Assembly: GCF_000380965.1 (NCBI RefSeq)
Contig: NZ_KB905550.1
Location: 1 to 64,000 of the forward strand
Source of the DNA: Paenibacillus ginsengihumi DSM 21568
GTDB taxonomy: Bacteria > Bacillota > Bacilli > Paenibacillales > NBRC-103111
Direction: 5' to 3'
Length of the DNA stretch: 64,000 nt
The notes below the pieces were generated by a model. The model ran no database searches. It saw only the letters and a list, made by a program, of their open reading frames with translations, and was not told the DNA's origin. The stretch's first letter is position 1; the number at the start of each line of letters is the position of its first letter. Shown piece after piece: positions 17,334 to 25,904 of this stretch. Position numbers and translations under genes: made by a program.

Positions 17334-17386
17334 AGCAAGCCGTCCCGAAGGTTGGCATACAGCCAGCGGGACGGCTTGCTTATTAT
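17334..17386 (+). terminator. Intrinsic terminator after the nfeD-floA operon
   Basis: A perfect 14-bp stem AGCAAGCCGTCCCG (17334-17347) / CGGGACGGCTTGCT (17367-17380) is followed by TATTAT. A GC-rich hairpin (CGCCGGC arms) precedes it at about 17291-17315. Confidence 0.85.
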
Positions 17387-18030
17387 GCCGGCGGTCGCAT
17401 CGCCGGTAGCGTCCGATGGCTCCCGAGGAGCTGCGGCATCTCTATGGCTTTGCTTTTGCTCACCTCACACGTTCCCGCTGCGCTATGCCGCAAACCATCT
17501 ACCCGCATGAGATCCGTCCGTCCGGACAGCCTTGACACCGCATGTTAACTGCCTAAAACGATTTGCGACTTTTCGCCGTTCTCCGCTTAGGGCCCGCTGC
17601 TGCAGCCGTATGCCCCCCTGCATCGCTCCGCTCCTGCCGGTCGTTCGCCCTCGCTGCAAACAAGCTGAAGCCAGTCTCCGGCAAGTCGCCCTCGCTGCAA
17701 ACAAGCTGAAGCCAGTCTCCGGCAAGTCGCCCTCGCTGCAAACAAGCTGAAGCCAGTCTCCGGCTAGTCCCTCCCGCCTCACAAGCCCCGCGCGGCCCTC
17801 AAGGCCGCCTGCGGCGAATTGCCGCCGCCAGCGTTCATTTGCCCTGTTCGCGCAAGCTCCTGCTCTCATCGCGCTGCCCTGCTTCCGGCTCCCCCCTCGC
17901 GCCGCGGCGTCCCGTCCGAAGCATCGATGCGTGAACGCCGGGCAAGCCTCGTCCCGCTCATAAATCCGCATCCCGGCGCATATGGTGTAAATAGCCTGCT
18001 GTAGGCATATTCGCACTGGGGAGGTAACGT
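17387..18030. other. 640-base intergenic region with tandem repeats
   Basis: No gene can be supported. The segment contains the 41-bp triplicate at 17645-17767, GC-rich non-coding sequence, and the yqfC ribosome binding site (GGGGAGGT, 18019-18026). CATATG (17980) and CATATT (18007) may belong to a sporulation promoter for yqfCD, but their spacing is longer than the SigE consensus, so this is weak. Base composition does not differ obviously from its surroundings. Confidence 0.6.
17645..17767 (+). repeat. Three tandem copies of a 41-bp unit
   Basis: Units start at 17645, 17686 and 17727 and are essentially identical; each begins TCGCCCTCGCTGCAAACAAG and ends in CTCCGGCAAG. The third diverges only at its last bases. 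Forty-one is not a multiple of three, so the array shifts reading frame and is non-coding. Confidence 0.95.
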
Positions 18031-18309
18031 ATGCGCAGCCTAACCCGCAAAATCAATCAATGGACCGCCAAACTGCTCGACCTGCCTCAGGATGTCGTTT
18101 CCGATCTGCCGCGCGTGACGATGATCGGCAATGTGCAGCTATATATCGAGAATCACCGCGGGGTGATCGAATTTTCGAACGAAGCGCTGAAGCTGGCGCT
18201 GTCCAAGGGACAGCTGGAAATAGCGGGCAAGGATCTGGTCCTGCGGGCGATATTGACCGAGGAAGTATTCGTCGAAGGCGTTATCCACGATATCAAGTAT
18301 ATTCCTTAG
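18031..18309 (+). CDS. yqfC: Sporulation protein YqfC
   Basis: This short 92-residue protein belongs to the YqfC/YabP-like family, whose B. subtilis member is made in the mother cell. The pattern LPQDVVSDLPRVTMIGN, then IENHRGVIEFS and LILRAILTEEVFVEG-like C-terminus is typical of the family. The ATG follows GGGGAGGT. It precedes yqfD by 20 bases and the two form an operon. The role in sporulation is known only from the family. Confidence 0.93.
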   Translation: MRSLTRKINQWTAKLLDLPQDVVSDLPRVTMIGNVQLYIENHRGVIEFSNEALKLALSKGQLEIAGKDLVLRAILTEEVFVEGVIHDIKYIP

Positions 18310-18329
18310 AACCGGAGGGGGAAGCGAAC

Positions 18330-19517
18330 GTGAGTCATTCTTGGATTCAAAGCGTGCGGGGCTATGTGCTTGTCGAAGTAAGGGGACGCGGACTCGAGCA
18401 ATTAATCAACCGGATGATTCAGCAGCGGATGTATGTGCGGGATATTCGCTATACGGCGGAGGACCGGGCGGAGATGAACGTGGTGGTCGGCGATTTTTTT
18501 CGCATGCGGCCGCTGCTGAAAGAGACAGGCTGCCGCATTCATGTCGTCAAGCGGTTCGGCCTTCCCTTTTTGTTGGACAAACTGGAGAAACGCAAGTTTT
18601 TCGTCGTCGGCCTGGCCGGGTTCATCGTCGGCTTGTACTTGCTTACCTCGCTGGTGTGGCAGGTGAGGGTGGAAGGGAACGAGCGCATATCGACCGACGC
18701 GGTGCTGCAGGCCGCCCGCAGCGAAGGGGTGTACAAGCTCCAATGGAAGTTCCGGCTCCCGGACGAGGAGCAGCTGGCGCGCAAGCTGCAAAGCCGGCTT
18801 CCGGGCACAGCGTGGATCGGCGTGGAGATGCGCGGCACGCACGTCGTGATCAAGCTGGTGGAAGCTACCGTGCCGGAAACGAAGCCGTTGCTCAGTCCCC
18901 GAAATTTGGTCGCTGCCAAAAGCGGGCTTGTCACGAAAATTATCGCCGAGAAGGGAAGGCCCGTCGTGCGGCCGAATACATATGTCCGGCAAGGGGACGT
19001 GCTTATTTCCGGCGTGCTGGGGGACGAGCAGAACAGCCAGACGGTCGTCGCCAGCGGCGAAGTGAGAGGGATCGTCTGGTATGCGCCGAAAATCGAGGTG
19101 CCGCTGACGCTGCAGTACAAGGTATATACCGGCGAGCAGAAAAAACGGTTCTATCTCGTATTCGGCAACCGCGCCCTGCAGGTGACGGGCTACGGAAAGC
19201 TGGCGTTCGAGCAGTTCGAAGCCATTCAGGAGCGAAAGGCGCTGCAGTGGCGAAACTACAGACTGCCGCTTGGTTGGATCAGCGAAAAGGTGCTGGAGAC
19301 CCGAATGGCCGAGCAGCCGCTCGATCCGGCGGAGGCCAGGGCGATCGGGCTCGAGCGGGCGAAGTCGGAAATTTTGGCTGTCGCAGGCGAGGGCGCGCGG
19401 GTCGTCGGAGAAAAGATTTTGCATGAAAAGACGGAGAATGGTAAAGTTTATATGGAAGTGCATTTGGAGGTGGAAGAATCGATTGCTGCCGAGCAGCCGA
19501 TCGTTCCGCAGCCCTGA
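18330..19517 (+). CDS. yqfD: Sporulation protein YqfD
   Basis: The 395-residue membrane protein is the partner of YqfC and matches YqfD in length. It starts at GTG 18330 after GGAGGGGG. Residues ~1-85 form a cytosolic domain (GYVLVEVRGRGLEQLINRM). One membrane helix lies at ~89-110 (FFVVGLAGFIVGLYLLTSLVW), and the large extracytoplasmic part resembles a POTRA-like start (VEGNERISTDAVLQAARSEG). The family is required for efficient sporulation in B. subtilis, expressed in the mother cell. phoH follows after 53 bases. Confidence 0.94.
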   Translation: MSHSWIQSVRGYVLVEVRGRGLEQLINRMIQQRMYVRDIRYTAEDRAEMNVVVGDFFRMRPLLKETGCRIHVVKRFGLPFLLDKLEKRKFFVVGLAGFIVGLYLLTSLVWQVRVEGNERISTDAVLQAARSEGVYKLQWKFRLPDEEQLARKLQSRLPGTAWIGVEMRGTHVVIKLVEATVPETKPLLSPRNLVAAKSGLVTKIIAEKGRPVVRPNTYVRQGDVLISGVLGDEQNSQTVVASGEVRGIVWYAPKIEVPLTLQYKVYTGEQKKRFYLVFGNRALQVTGYGKLAFEQFEAIQERKALQWRNYRLPLGWISEKVLETRMAEQPLDPAEARAIGLERAKSEILAVAGEGARVVGEKILHEKTENGKVYMEVHLEVEESIAAEQPIVPQP

Positions 19518-19570
19518 AGCAAGCGTGCGAACTTATAGACATTATTTTTTGGAGGAGAGAGCGGCTGTTG

Positions 19571-20533
19571 ATGGATCAAGCGACAACGGTGAGAGTGGCT
19601 TTGCACAACACGGCAGAGGGGCTGGCCCTGTTCGGCCCGCAGGACAAGTTTTTGCGGCTGATTGAACAGGAGACGGAGGCGAAGATTTATACCCGCGACG
19701 CCGAGCTCGTCATTCAGGGCGACGCCAAGGAAACGGGCAGGCTGAAGGAGCTGTTCGAGGTGCTCCTGGCCCTGATCCGCAATCAGTATACGCTGGCCGA
19801 GCGGGATGTGTTATACGCCCTCGAGCTGTCCAGGCAGCATGCGGTCGAGCAGCTGCTTGAGCTGTTCAAGGGAGAAATCGCCGTCACCTATAAGGGTAAG
19901 CCGGTGCGCGTGAAGACGATCGGCCAGAAGCAGTATGTGCAGGCTATTCGCAAGAAGGATATCGTCTTCGGCATCGGTCCCGCCGGCACAGGGAAGACGT
20001 ATATCGCCGTCGTATTGGCCGTCGCGGCACTGAAGGAGAACCGCGTGAAGCGGATCGTGCTGACCCGTCCCGCGGTGGAAGCGGGCGAAAGCCTGGGCTT
20101 CCTGCCGGGCGATTTGCAGGAGAAGGTTGACCCGTATTTGAGGCCGTTGTATGATGCTCTTAACGACGTGCTCGGCCCCGATCAGGTCGCGAAATCGCTG
20201 GAGCGGGGGCTGATCGAGATTGCGCCGCTCGCCTATATGCGCGGCAGAACGCTCGACGATTCGTTCATCATTCTCGACGAAGCGCAGAATACGACGCCCG
20301 AGCAGATGAAGATGTTTTTGACCCGGCTCGGCTTCGGCTCCAAGATGGTCATCACCGGCGATGTGACGCAGATCGATCTGCCGCGCGGCAAATCGTCGGG
20401 GCTGGTGGAGGCCGAGCGCATTTTGCGGCACATCGACGAGATCGGCTTCATTACGTTCGCCGAGCAGGATGTCGTCCGCCATTCGCTGGTGCAAAAAATT
20501 ATTATGGCCTACCAAGAGGACCAAGAAGGCTGA
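19571..20533 (+). CDS. phoH: PhoH-like ATPase (YbeZ type)
   Basis: This cytosolic P-loop ATPase of the PhoH/YbeZ family works with the YbeY endoribonuclease in RNA processing; ybeY lies two genes downstream. Walker A GPAGTGKTYIAVV is near residues 139-151 and Walker B SFIILDEAQNTTPEQ near 233-247. SGLVEAERIL comes close to the C-terminus. An N-terminal KH-like segment (residues ~5-65) is typical of the YbeZ subgroup. It is 320 residues, normal length. ATG 19571 is preferred, with a TTG immediately before it at 19568 and a GGAGGAGAG ribosome binding site. Confidence 0.95.
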   Translation: MDQATTVRVALHNTAEGLALFGPQDKFLRLIEQETEAKIYTRDAELVIQGDAKETGRLKELFEVLLALIRNQYTLAERDVLYALELSRQHAVEQLLELFKGEIAVTYKGKPVRVKTIGQKQYVQAIRKKDIVFGIGPAGTGKTYIAVVLAVAALKENRVKRIVLTRPAVEAGESLGFLPGDLQEKVDPYLRPLYDALNDVLGPDQVAKSLERGLIEIAPLAYMRGRTLDDSFIILDEAQNTTPEQMKMFLTRLGFGSKMVITGDVTQIDLPRGKSSGLVEAERILRHIDEIGFITFAEQDVVRHSLVQKIIMAYQEDQEG

Positions 20534-20553
20534 GAAAGGGCTGACCTTTCGTC

Positions 20554-22791
20554 ATGAATAATCGCGTTACTCTTCAAGGCAAATTTCAATATCGCTTGAA
20601 CGGATGGAAATATAGCGCCTTCGTGCGCTTTCTTCTGTTTTTAGTTATTGCCGCCGTTATTTATTTTTCGCTCATGCCGAGAATCGTGCCGCAGACGTAC
20701 GACATTCAGCTTGGCTCCGTCGCCGAGCGGGACATTTTGGCGCCGAAGGCGGTAGAGAACGAGGCCGAGACTTACCGGGCCAAGGAAGAGGCGGCCCAGC
20801 GGGTGCAGCCGGTGTACCAGGTCGTAGCGCTGCGCAACGAATCGGCAATCGACGCCGTCTTCGAGAAGCTGCAGCAAATCAATGCGGATGCGGAAGTATC
20901 CCAGACCGATAAAGTGAACATCTTCAAGACGGTCATTCCGACGATCATTCAGGATCATCTGGACCGCCAGCTAAAAGCATTTACCGACAGCGGGCAGTAC
21001 GGCGAGCTGCTGGTGACCGAAATGCGCAACAATCTTCGCGAGCAGCAGTACCGCATGCCGGAGGAAGTGTATTACAAGATTCCCAGGCTGACCAAGGAAG
21101 ATTTGACGGCCATGGAAGAGGTCGCCAAAGAGATTGTCGGCAAGCTGATGAACGAGCAGATTTTGGACGCCCAGACGGCGCGGACGAAGGTGCCGGAGCT
21201 GGTCAACGCTTCGACGCTGTCCAAGAGCTTGTCCAGGGAGATCGTTCAGGAGCTGATCCGGACGGCGCTGACTCCGAACAAGTTCTACGATCAGAAAGGA
21301 ACGGACGAAGCGAGAGAGCAGGCCCGGGAAAATGTCAAGCCGGTGATGATCAACAAGAACGACGTGCTCGTCGCCAAAGGCGAGCCGATTACGCAGGACG
21401 TCTATAAGCGGCTGGCCGAGCTCAATTTGCTGCGCGACGAGACGAGCTATTGGCCTCATGTCGGCTTGCTTCTCTTCGTGCTGCTCTGCGTCGCCGTGCT
21501 GTTCATCTTCGTGCGCCAAAGCCGCCTGCCGGTCAATCACAACAACGCTCAGCTGCTCATGCTGGCGCTTGTGATCGTCATGACGATCGCCGGCATGAAG
21601 GTATTTTCGCTGGCGCAAAGTCTCGAATATCCGTTTATCGGCTTCCTGGCGCCGACGGCAATGGGAGCGATGCTGATCGCCATCCTGCTCGACATGCATC
21701 TGGCCTACGCGGCGGCGGTGCTGCTCGCTGTCATCGCCAGCGTCGTCTTTAACGTCGATCATACTTACCCGTTCGATTACCGGTACGGAATCGTGGCGCT
21801 GGGCAGCTCATTCGCCGCCATCTTCTCGATTCAGAGAGCCAGCCAGCGCTCGTCGATCCTGCGGGCCGGCATCATGGTTTCCTTGACCGGCATGGCGCTG
21901 ATCGTGTCGCTGCTGCTGATGGAGGAGCTCCCGTCGCGGACGGACATGCTGTTTGCCGCCTCGTTCACGCTCGGCAGCGGAATATTGACCGCAGTCTTCG
22001 TCATCGGGCTGCTGCCGTTTCTGGAGGTGGCCTTCGGCATCCTGTCGCCGCTGAAGCTGGTGGAGCTGTCCAACCCGAACCATCCGCTGCTGCGCAAGCT
22101 GCTGACGGAGACGCCGGGGACGTACCATCACAGCATCATGGTCAGCAACTTGTCCGAAGCCGCCGCCGAGGCGATCGGCGCCGACGGTCTGCTGTGCCGG
22201 GTCGGCGCTTATTATCACGACATGGGCAAGACGAAGCGGCCGAGCTATTTTATCGAAAATCAGAACAACATGGGCAATCCGCACGACCAGATCGATCCGG
22301 CGCTCAGCAAATCGATCATCGTCGCCCACGCCCGGGACGGCGCCGAAATGCTCAAGGAGGCGAACATCCCGAAGCCGATTCGCGATATTGCCGAACAGCA
22401 TCACGGCACGACGCTGCTGCAGTATTTTTACCACAAAGCCCGCAAGCAGGCCGAGGAGCGGGGAGAGGAGCCGCCGGAAGAGCAGGAATTCCGCTATCCC
22501 GGTCCGAAGGCGCAGACGAAGGAAGCGGCTATCGTCGGCATCGCCGACTGCGTCGAGGCTGCCGTTCGCTCCTTGCGCAATCCAACGGTGGAGCAGATCG
22601 ATTCGATGGTGCGCAAAATTATTAAAAGCCGGCTGGACGACGGCCAGTTCAACGAATGCGACCTGACGCTCAAGGAGCTCGACCAGATCGCCAAGACGCT
22701 GAACGAAACGCTGCTCGGCATCTTCCATTCGCGCATCGAATATCCCGGCGACATCGCGGAAGCGAAGCCGAATGCGGCGAAGCGGGCGTAG
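20554..22791 (+). CDS. pgpH: Cyclic di-AMP phosphodiesterase PgpH (7TM-HD family)
   Basis: PgpH degrades c-di-AMP to pApA at the membrane. The 745-residue protein (YqfF) has an N-terminal helix (~22-42), an extracytoplasmic 7TMR-HDED domain (~45-300), seven membrane helices (~305-490) and a cytosolic HD domain (~500-720). HD-domain motifs are visible: TPGTYHHSIMVSNLSEAAAE, YYHDMGKTKRPSYF with the HD pair near 554-555, and IAEQHHGTTLLQYF. It lies 20 bases after phoH and before ybeY, in one long operon. Its product pathway links to the c-di-AMP riboswitch at 43811-43980. Confidence 0.95.
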   Translation: MNNRVTLQGKFQYRLNGWKYSAFVRFLLFLVIAAVIYFSLMPRIVPQTYDIQLGSVAERDILAPKAVENEAETYRAKEEAAQRVQPVYQVVALRNESAIDAVFEKLQQINADAEVSQTDKVNIFKTVIPTIIQDHLDRQLKAFTDSGQYGELLVTEMRNNLREQQYRMPEEVYYKIPRLTKEDLTAMEEVAKEIVGKLMNEQILDAQTARTKVPELVNASTLSKSLSREIVQELIRTALTPNKFYDQKGTDEAREQARENVKPVMINKNDVLVAKGEPITQDVYKRLAELNLLRDETSYWPHVGLLLFVLLCVAVLFIFVRQSRLPVNHNNAQLLMLALVIVMTIAGMKVFSLAQSLEYPFIGFLAPTAMGAMLIAILLDMHLAYAAAVLLAVIASVVFNVDHTYPFDYRYGIVALGSSFAAIFSIQRASQRSSILRAGIMVSLTGMALIVSLLLMEELPSRTDMLFAASFTLGSGILTAVFVIGLLPFLEVAFGILSPLKLVELSNPNHPLLRKLLTETPGTYHHSIMVSNLSEAAAEAIGADGLLCRVGAYYHDMGKTKRPSYFIENQNNMGNPHDQIDPALSKSIIVAHARDGAEMLKEANIPKPIRDIAEQHHGTTLLQYFYHKARKQAEERGEEPPEEQEFRYPGPKAQTKEAAIVGIADCVEAAVRSLRNPTVEQIDSMVRKIIKSRLDDGQFNECDLTLKELDQIAKTLNETLLGIFHSRIEYPGDIAEAKPNAAKRA

Positions 22792-22843
22792 CGAGCTGCC
22801 GCCGTCCGGGCCGAATTTTCAGGAATAAAAGGAGAGCTGTCCC

Positions 22844-23392
22844 GTGGCACTGACACTGACATGGACCGATGAGCAGGACGAGTATTCGATTTCGCACGAG
22901 CTGATCGCCAGACTCGAGGAGCTGCTTCGCCTGGCCGGCAGCGCCGAGCAGGTGAAGGACGGCGAAGTCGCGCTGACGTTCGTCGATGACGAAGCGATTC
23001 GCGAATTGAACAAGCAGTACCGGGGGATCGACAAGCCGACCGACGTGCTGTCCTTCTCCATGCTCGAGATGACGGAGGATGAGCTTACGATCGTCTTCGG
23101 CGACGAGGAGTTCGCGGACGACGATTTCGCCCCGGACGCCGGCCACGACGAAGCCGAGGATGAGGAGGAGGGCGAGTCATACGAGGAGCCGCTGGGGGAC
23201 ATCGTCATATCCGTGCCCCGGGCGATCGCCCAGGCGCAGGAATACGGACATTCTATTGAACGGGAGCTCGGGTTCCTGTTCGTTCACGGCTTCCTTCATC
23301 TGATCGGCTACGACCACAATACGGAGGAAGAGGAGAAGGCGATGTTCAGCCGGCAGGAGGACATCTTGCAGCAGGCGGGACTGACGCGGTGA
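22844..23392 (+). CDS. ybeY: Endoribonuclease YbeY
   Basis: YbeY is a zinc-dependent single-strand endoribonuclease for 16S rRNA maturation and ribosome quality control. The metal motif HGFLHLIGYDH (H-x3-H-x5-H) is near residues 146-156, and the upstream LNKQYRGIDKPTDVLSFSM is diagnostic. At 182 residues it is longer than the usual ~155-165. The extra length is a strongly acidic insert between the core strands (residues ~86-120, D/E-rich). GTG start at 22844 follows AGGAGAG. Its stop overlaps the dgkA start by four bases. Confidence 0.95.
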   Translation: MALTLTWTDEQDEYSISHELIARLEELLRLAGSAEQVKDGEVALTFVDDEAIRELNKQYRGIDKPTDVLSFSMLEMTEDELTIVFGDEEFADDDFAPDAGHDEAEDEEEGESYEEPLGDIVISVPRAIAQAQEYGHSIERELGFLFVHGFLHLIGYDHNTEEEEKAMFSRQEDILQQAGLTR

Positions 23393-24093
23393 AGCAGCCG
23401 GTCAAGTGGCAGCGCAGCTTCCGGTACGCGTACGAAGGCGTCAAGTACGCGCTGGCGACGCAGCGGAACATGAAGTTTCATTTCGCCGCCGCTTTGGTCG
23501 TTTTGACGCTGGCGCTCTTTTTCCGGCTGACGAAATACGACATTCTGTTTCTGCTGCTTGCCGTGACGCTCGTCATCGTGACGGAGCTGATCAATACGGC
23601 CGTGGAGAAGGCTGTCGATCTGGCGATGCCGGAGCTTCATTCGCTGGCCAAAATCGCGAAAGACGTCGCCGCAGCCTCCGTTCTCGTGACGGCGGCTTTT
23701 GCCGCTGTGACGGGCATGATCGTCTTCTATGAGCCGGTTGACCGGTGGCTCAGGCAGGCGAGAGGCCTGGAGGGCGCCGCGCCGCCGGAAGGGACGGTAT
23801 GGCTGTTGCTCAGCCTGCTGGCGCTGGCCGTTATTGCGGCTCAGACACGCTTCGCGAAGAGCGGCTTCCGCTGGAAGCCGAGCCTGTTGGCCGCCATCTC
23901 CTTTGCCGCCGCGGCGCTGATCGCCTGCCGGACGGAACAGACGCTGCCTGCGCTGCTCGCTTTTTTTCTGGCCGGTCTCTTGTGCCTGACGCTGTGGGAG
24001 AAGGGCGAGCGCTCGATATCCTCGCTGCTATTGGGCGCCGCGCTCGGTAGTTTTACGGCCTATTTGGCATACTATTTATATTTGATCCGCTAA
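23389..24093 (+). CDS. dgkA: DgkA-family lipid kinase with extra C-terminal membrane domain
   Basis: The N-terminal ~125 residues are a complete DgkA: the R-N-MKFH start of the core, VIVTELINTAVEKAVDLAMPELHSLAKIAKDVAAASVL carrying the catalytic and metal residues, and three membrane helices. In Gram-positives this enzyme phosphorylates undecaprenol, recycling the cell-wall lipid carrier. Unlike the usual ~125-residue protein it continues for ~110 residues with about four more hydrophobic helices (from TVWLLLSLLALAVIAAQ to the end). These lack visible PAP2 phosphatase motifs. GTG start at 23389 overlaps the ybeY stop (GTGA). cdd follows. Confidence 0.93.
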   Translation: MKQPVKWQRSFRYAYEGVKYALATQRNMKFHFAAALVVLTLALFFRLTKYDILFLLLAVTLVIVTELINTAVEKAVDLAMPELHSLAKIAKDVAAASVLVTAAFAAVTGMIVFYEPVDRWLRQARGLEGAAPPEGTVWLLLSLLALAVIAAQTRFAKSGFRWKPSLLAAISFAAAALIACRTEQTLPALLAFFLAGLLCLTLWEKGERSISSLLLGAALGSFTAYLAYYLYLIR

Positions 24094-24108
24094 AACGGAG
24101 GGGCTTGA

Positions 24109-24525
24109 ATGAATGAGGCAGAGCTGATTCGGCTGGCCAGGGAAGCGCGGGAGCGCGCTTACGCGCCGTATTCCCGCTTCAAGGTAGGCAGCGCGCTGCT
24201 CGATGCGGAAGGCAGGGCGCATCTGGGCTGCAACGTCGAGAACGCGGCCTACGGACCGACCAATTGCGCCGAGCGCACCGCGCTGTTCCGGGCGATCGCG
24301 GACGGCGCCGCCCCCCGCTCGTTCCGGGCGCTGGCCGTCATCGGGGATACCGAAGCGCCGATTGCGCCCTGCGGCGTCTGCCGGCAGGTGATGGCGGAGC
24401 TTTGCGCGCCGGATATGCCGGTATATATGGCGAATCTGCGCGGAGAAGTCGCCGTCAGGACAGTGGCCGAGCTGCTGCCGGGCGCATTTACACCCAAAGA
24501 CTTGGACGGAGGAAAGCAATCGTAA
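24109..24525 (+). CDS. cdd: Cytidine deaminase
   Basis: Cdd deaminates cytidine and deoxycytidine in pyrimidine salvage. At 138 residues it is the short tetrameric type. The zinc site is complete: NCAERTALF (Cys and catalytic Glu) and PCGVCRQ. The N-terminal [14 protein letters not shown] is typical. GGAGGGGC ribosome binding site at 24097-24104. The stop shares one base with the era ATG (TAATG), as part of the conserved ybeY-dgkA-cdd-era operon. Confidence 0.97.
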   Translation: MNEAELIRLAREARERAYAPYSRFKVGSALLDAEGRAHLGCNVENAAYGPTNCAERTALFRAIADGAAPRSFRALAVIGDTEAPIAPCGVCRQVMAELCAPDMPVYMANLRGEVAVRTVAELLPGAFTPKDLDGGKQS

Positions 24526-25436
24526 TGTCAGCAACTCATGAGAACGCTCCTTTTCGCTCGGGCTTCGCGGCCATTATCGGCCGGCCCAATGTAGGCAAAT
24601 CGACGCTGATGAATCAGATGATCGGGCAAAAAATCGCGATCATGAGCGACAAGCCGCAAACGACGCGGAACAAAATTCACGGCGTATATACGACGGAGCA
24701 TGCGCAGATCGTGTTCCTCGATACGCCGGGCATACACAAGCCGAGCTCGAAGCTCGGCAATTATATGATGCAATCGGCCGAAAGCGCGCTGAGCGAGGTC
24801 GATGCGATCCTGTTTCTCGTCGACGTGGCCGAAGGGCTCGGCGGCGGGGACCGCTACATTATCGAACAGCTCAAGAAGACGAAGACGCCGGTTATTCTGG
24901 TTATGAACAAGATCGATCAGGTGCATCCGGAGGCGCTCCTGCCGATCATCGCGCAGTACAAGGAGCTGTATCCGTTCGCCGAGATCGTGCCGATCTCCGC
25001 CATGTACGGAAACAACGTGCCTACGCTGCTCGAGCAGGTCATCCGCTATTTGCCGGAAGGACCGCAGTATTATCCGGCGGACCAGGTGACCGATCATCCG
25101 GAGCAGTTCGTCTGCGCCGAGCTGATCCGGGAGAAAATTCTTCATTTGACCCGCGAGGAGGTCCCCCATTCGATCGCCGTCGCCATCGAGGATATGCGGG
25201 CCCAGGACAACGGCGTCGTGCATATTTCCGCGATTATCTTCGTCGAGCGGGACTCGCAAAAGGGCATCGTGATCGGCAAAAACGGGGCCATGCTGAAGGA
25301 AGTGGGCCGCCAGGCGAGAGCGGACATCGAGGCGCTGCTCGGTTCCAAGACGTTCCTGGAGCTGTGGGTCAAGGTCAAGAAGGATTGGCGCAACCGGGAG
25401 CATATTCTTCGCGATCTCGGCTTCCGGCACGAATAA
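24525..25436 (+). CDS. era: GTPase Era
   Basis: Era is an essential Ras-like GTPase that binds the 3' end of 16S rRNA during 30S assembly. The G1 motif [14 protein letters not shown]3 DTPGIH, G4 NKID and G5 ISAM are all present. The C-terminal KH domain has [19 protein letters not shown]. It is 303 residues. ATG 24525 directly follows an AGGA site within the cdd end (ACGGAGGAAAG). After the stop lie ~275 bases without a gene, holding intergenic repeat copy B. Confidence 0.97.
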   Translation: MSATHENAPFRSGFAAIIGRPNVGKSTLMNQMIGQKIAIMSDKPQTTRNKIHGVYTTEHAQIVFLDTPGIHKPSSKLGNYMMQSAESALSEVDAILFLVDVAEGLGGGDRYIIEQLKKTKTPVILVMNKIDQVHPEALLPIIAQYKELYPFAEIVPISAMYGNNVPTLLEQVIRYLPEGPQYYPADQVTDHPEQFVCAELIREKILHLTREEVPHSIAVAIEDMRAQDNGVVHISAIIFVERDSQKGIVIGKNGAMLKEVGRQARADIEALLGSKTFLELWVKVKKDWRNREHILRDLGFRHE

Positions 25437-25548
25437 CCGGCGCCGCATAAGCCGTCCGCCCGGTTCGACGCCGCAATCCCGGAGCAAGCATTTCATACCT
25501 GCCAATTTTTTTAGAGCATATTTCCAGTCGAAACATCTCATCCTAATC

Positions 25549-25670
25549 CTATCTTGAAAATTTGGCGATATACGCCGACAAAATTTCAACACCGCAGGTG
25601 ACGACCGATGACGAAAGGAAGCGCTCGTCATAGGCGTATATCTTGACGTAAGGAATTGCTCGTCATAGGC
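25549..25670 (+). repeat. Intergenic hairpin repeat, copy B (with doubled second module)
   Basis: Module 1 (CTATCTTGAAAATTTGGCG through TTTCAACA) and module 2 (ATGACGA / TCGTCAT around AAGGAAGCGC) are nearly identical to copy A. A second, diverged module 2 follows at 25632-25670 (TTGACGTAAGGAATTGCTCG then TCAT). It lies between era and yqzL. Confidence 0.85.
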
Positions 25671-25711
25671 AACCAAAGCAACTTATGTCCCATGGAGAGG
25701 ATGAACTGAAG

Positions 25712-25876
25712 TTGAGAGATTTTTCCTGGACGTATTTTTCGATGACTGGCGATGTGGATGCTTACCTGCTTTACAAAGAAATCGCCCGCAGTGAAATGGG
25801 CGAAGGCGAGGAACTGGCGGACGCGGGAACGAACCGGACGGAAGCGGCGCTTCATTCGACCTTATCTTCATCATAA
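25712..25876 (+). CDS. yqzL: YqzL-like small protein
   Basis: This 54-residue protein resembles B. subtilis YqzL in sequence (DFSWTYFSMTGDVDAYLLYK) and in position between era and recO. Its function is unknown. TTG 25712 preceded by GGAGAGG at 25694-25700 is the likeliest start; an in-frame ATG at 25685 lacks a ribosome binding site. recO follows after 28 bases. Confidence 0.8.
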   Translation: MRDFSWTYFSMTGDVDAYLLYKEIARSEMGEGEELADAGTNRTEAALHSTLSSS

Positions 25877-25904
25877 ACGATCTTCCGGAGGAAGCGATTC
25901 GACG

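Noticed and set aside
17645-17767. Possible CRISPR array
   Set aside because: The three units are contiguous with no unique spacers, and no cas genes are present.
17483-18016. Minus-strand open frame with an LPETG-like sortase motif
   Set aside because: The motif arises from the 41-bp tandem array. The unit is not a multiple of three, so the protein changes frame in each repeat, and there is no signal peptide or ribosome binding site.
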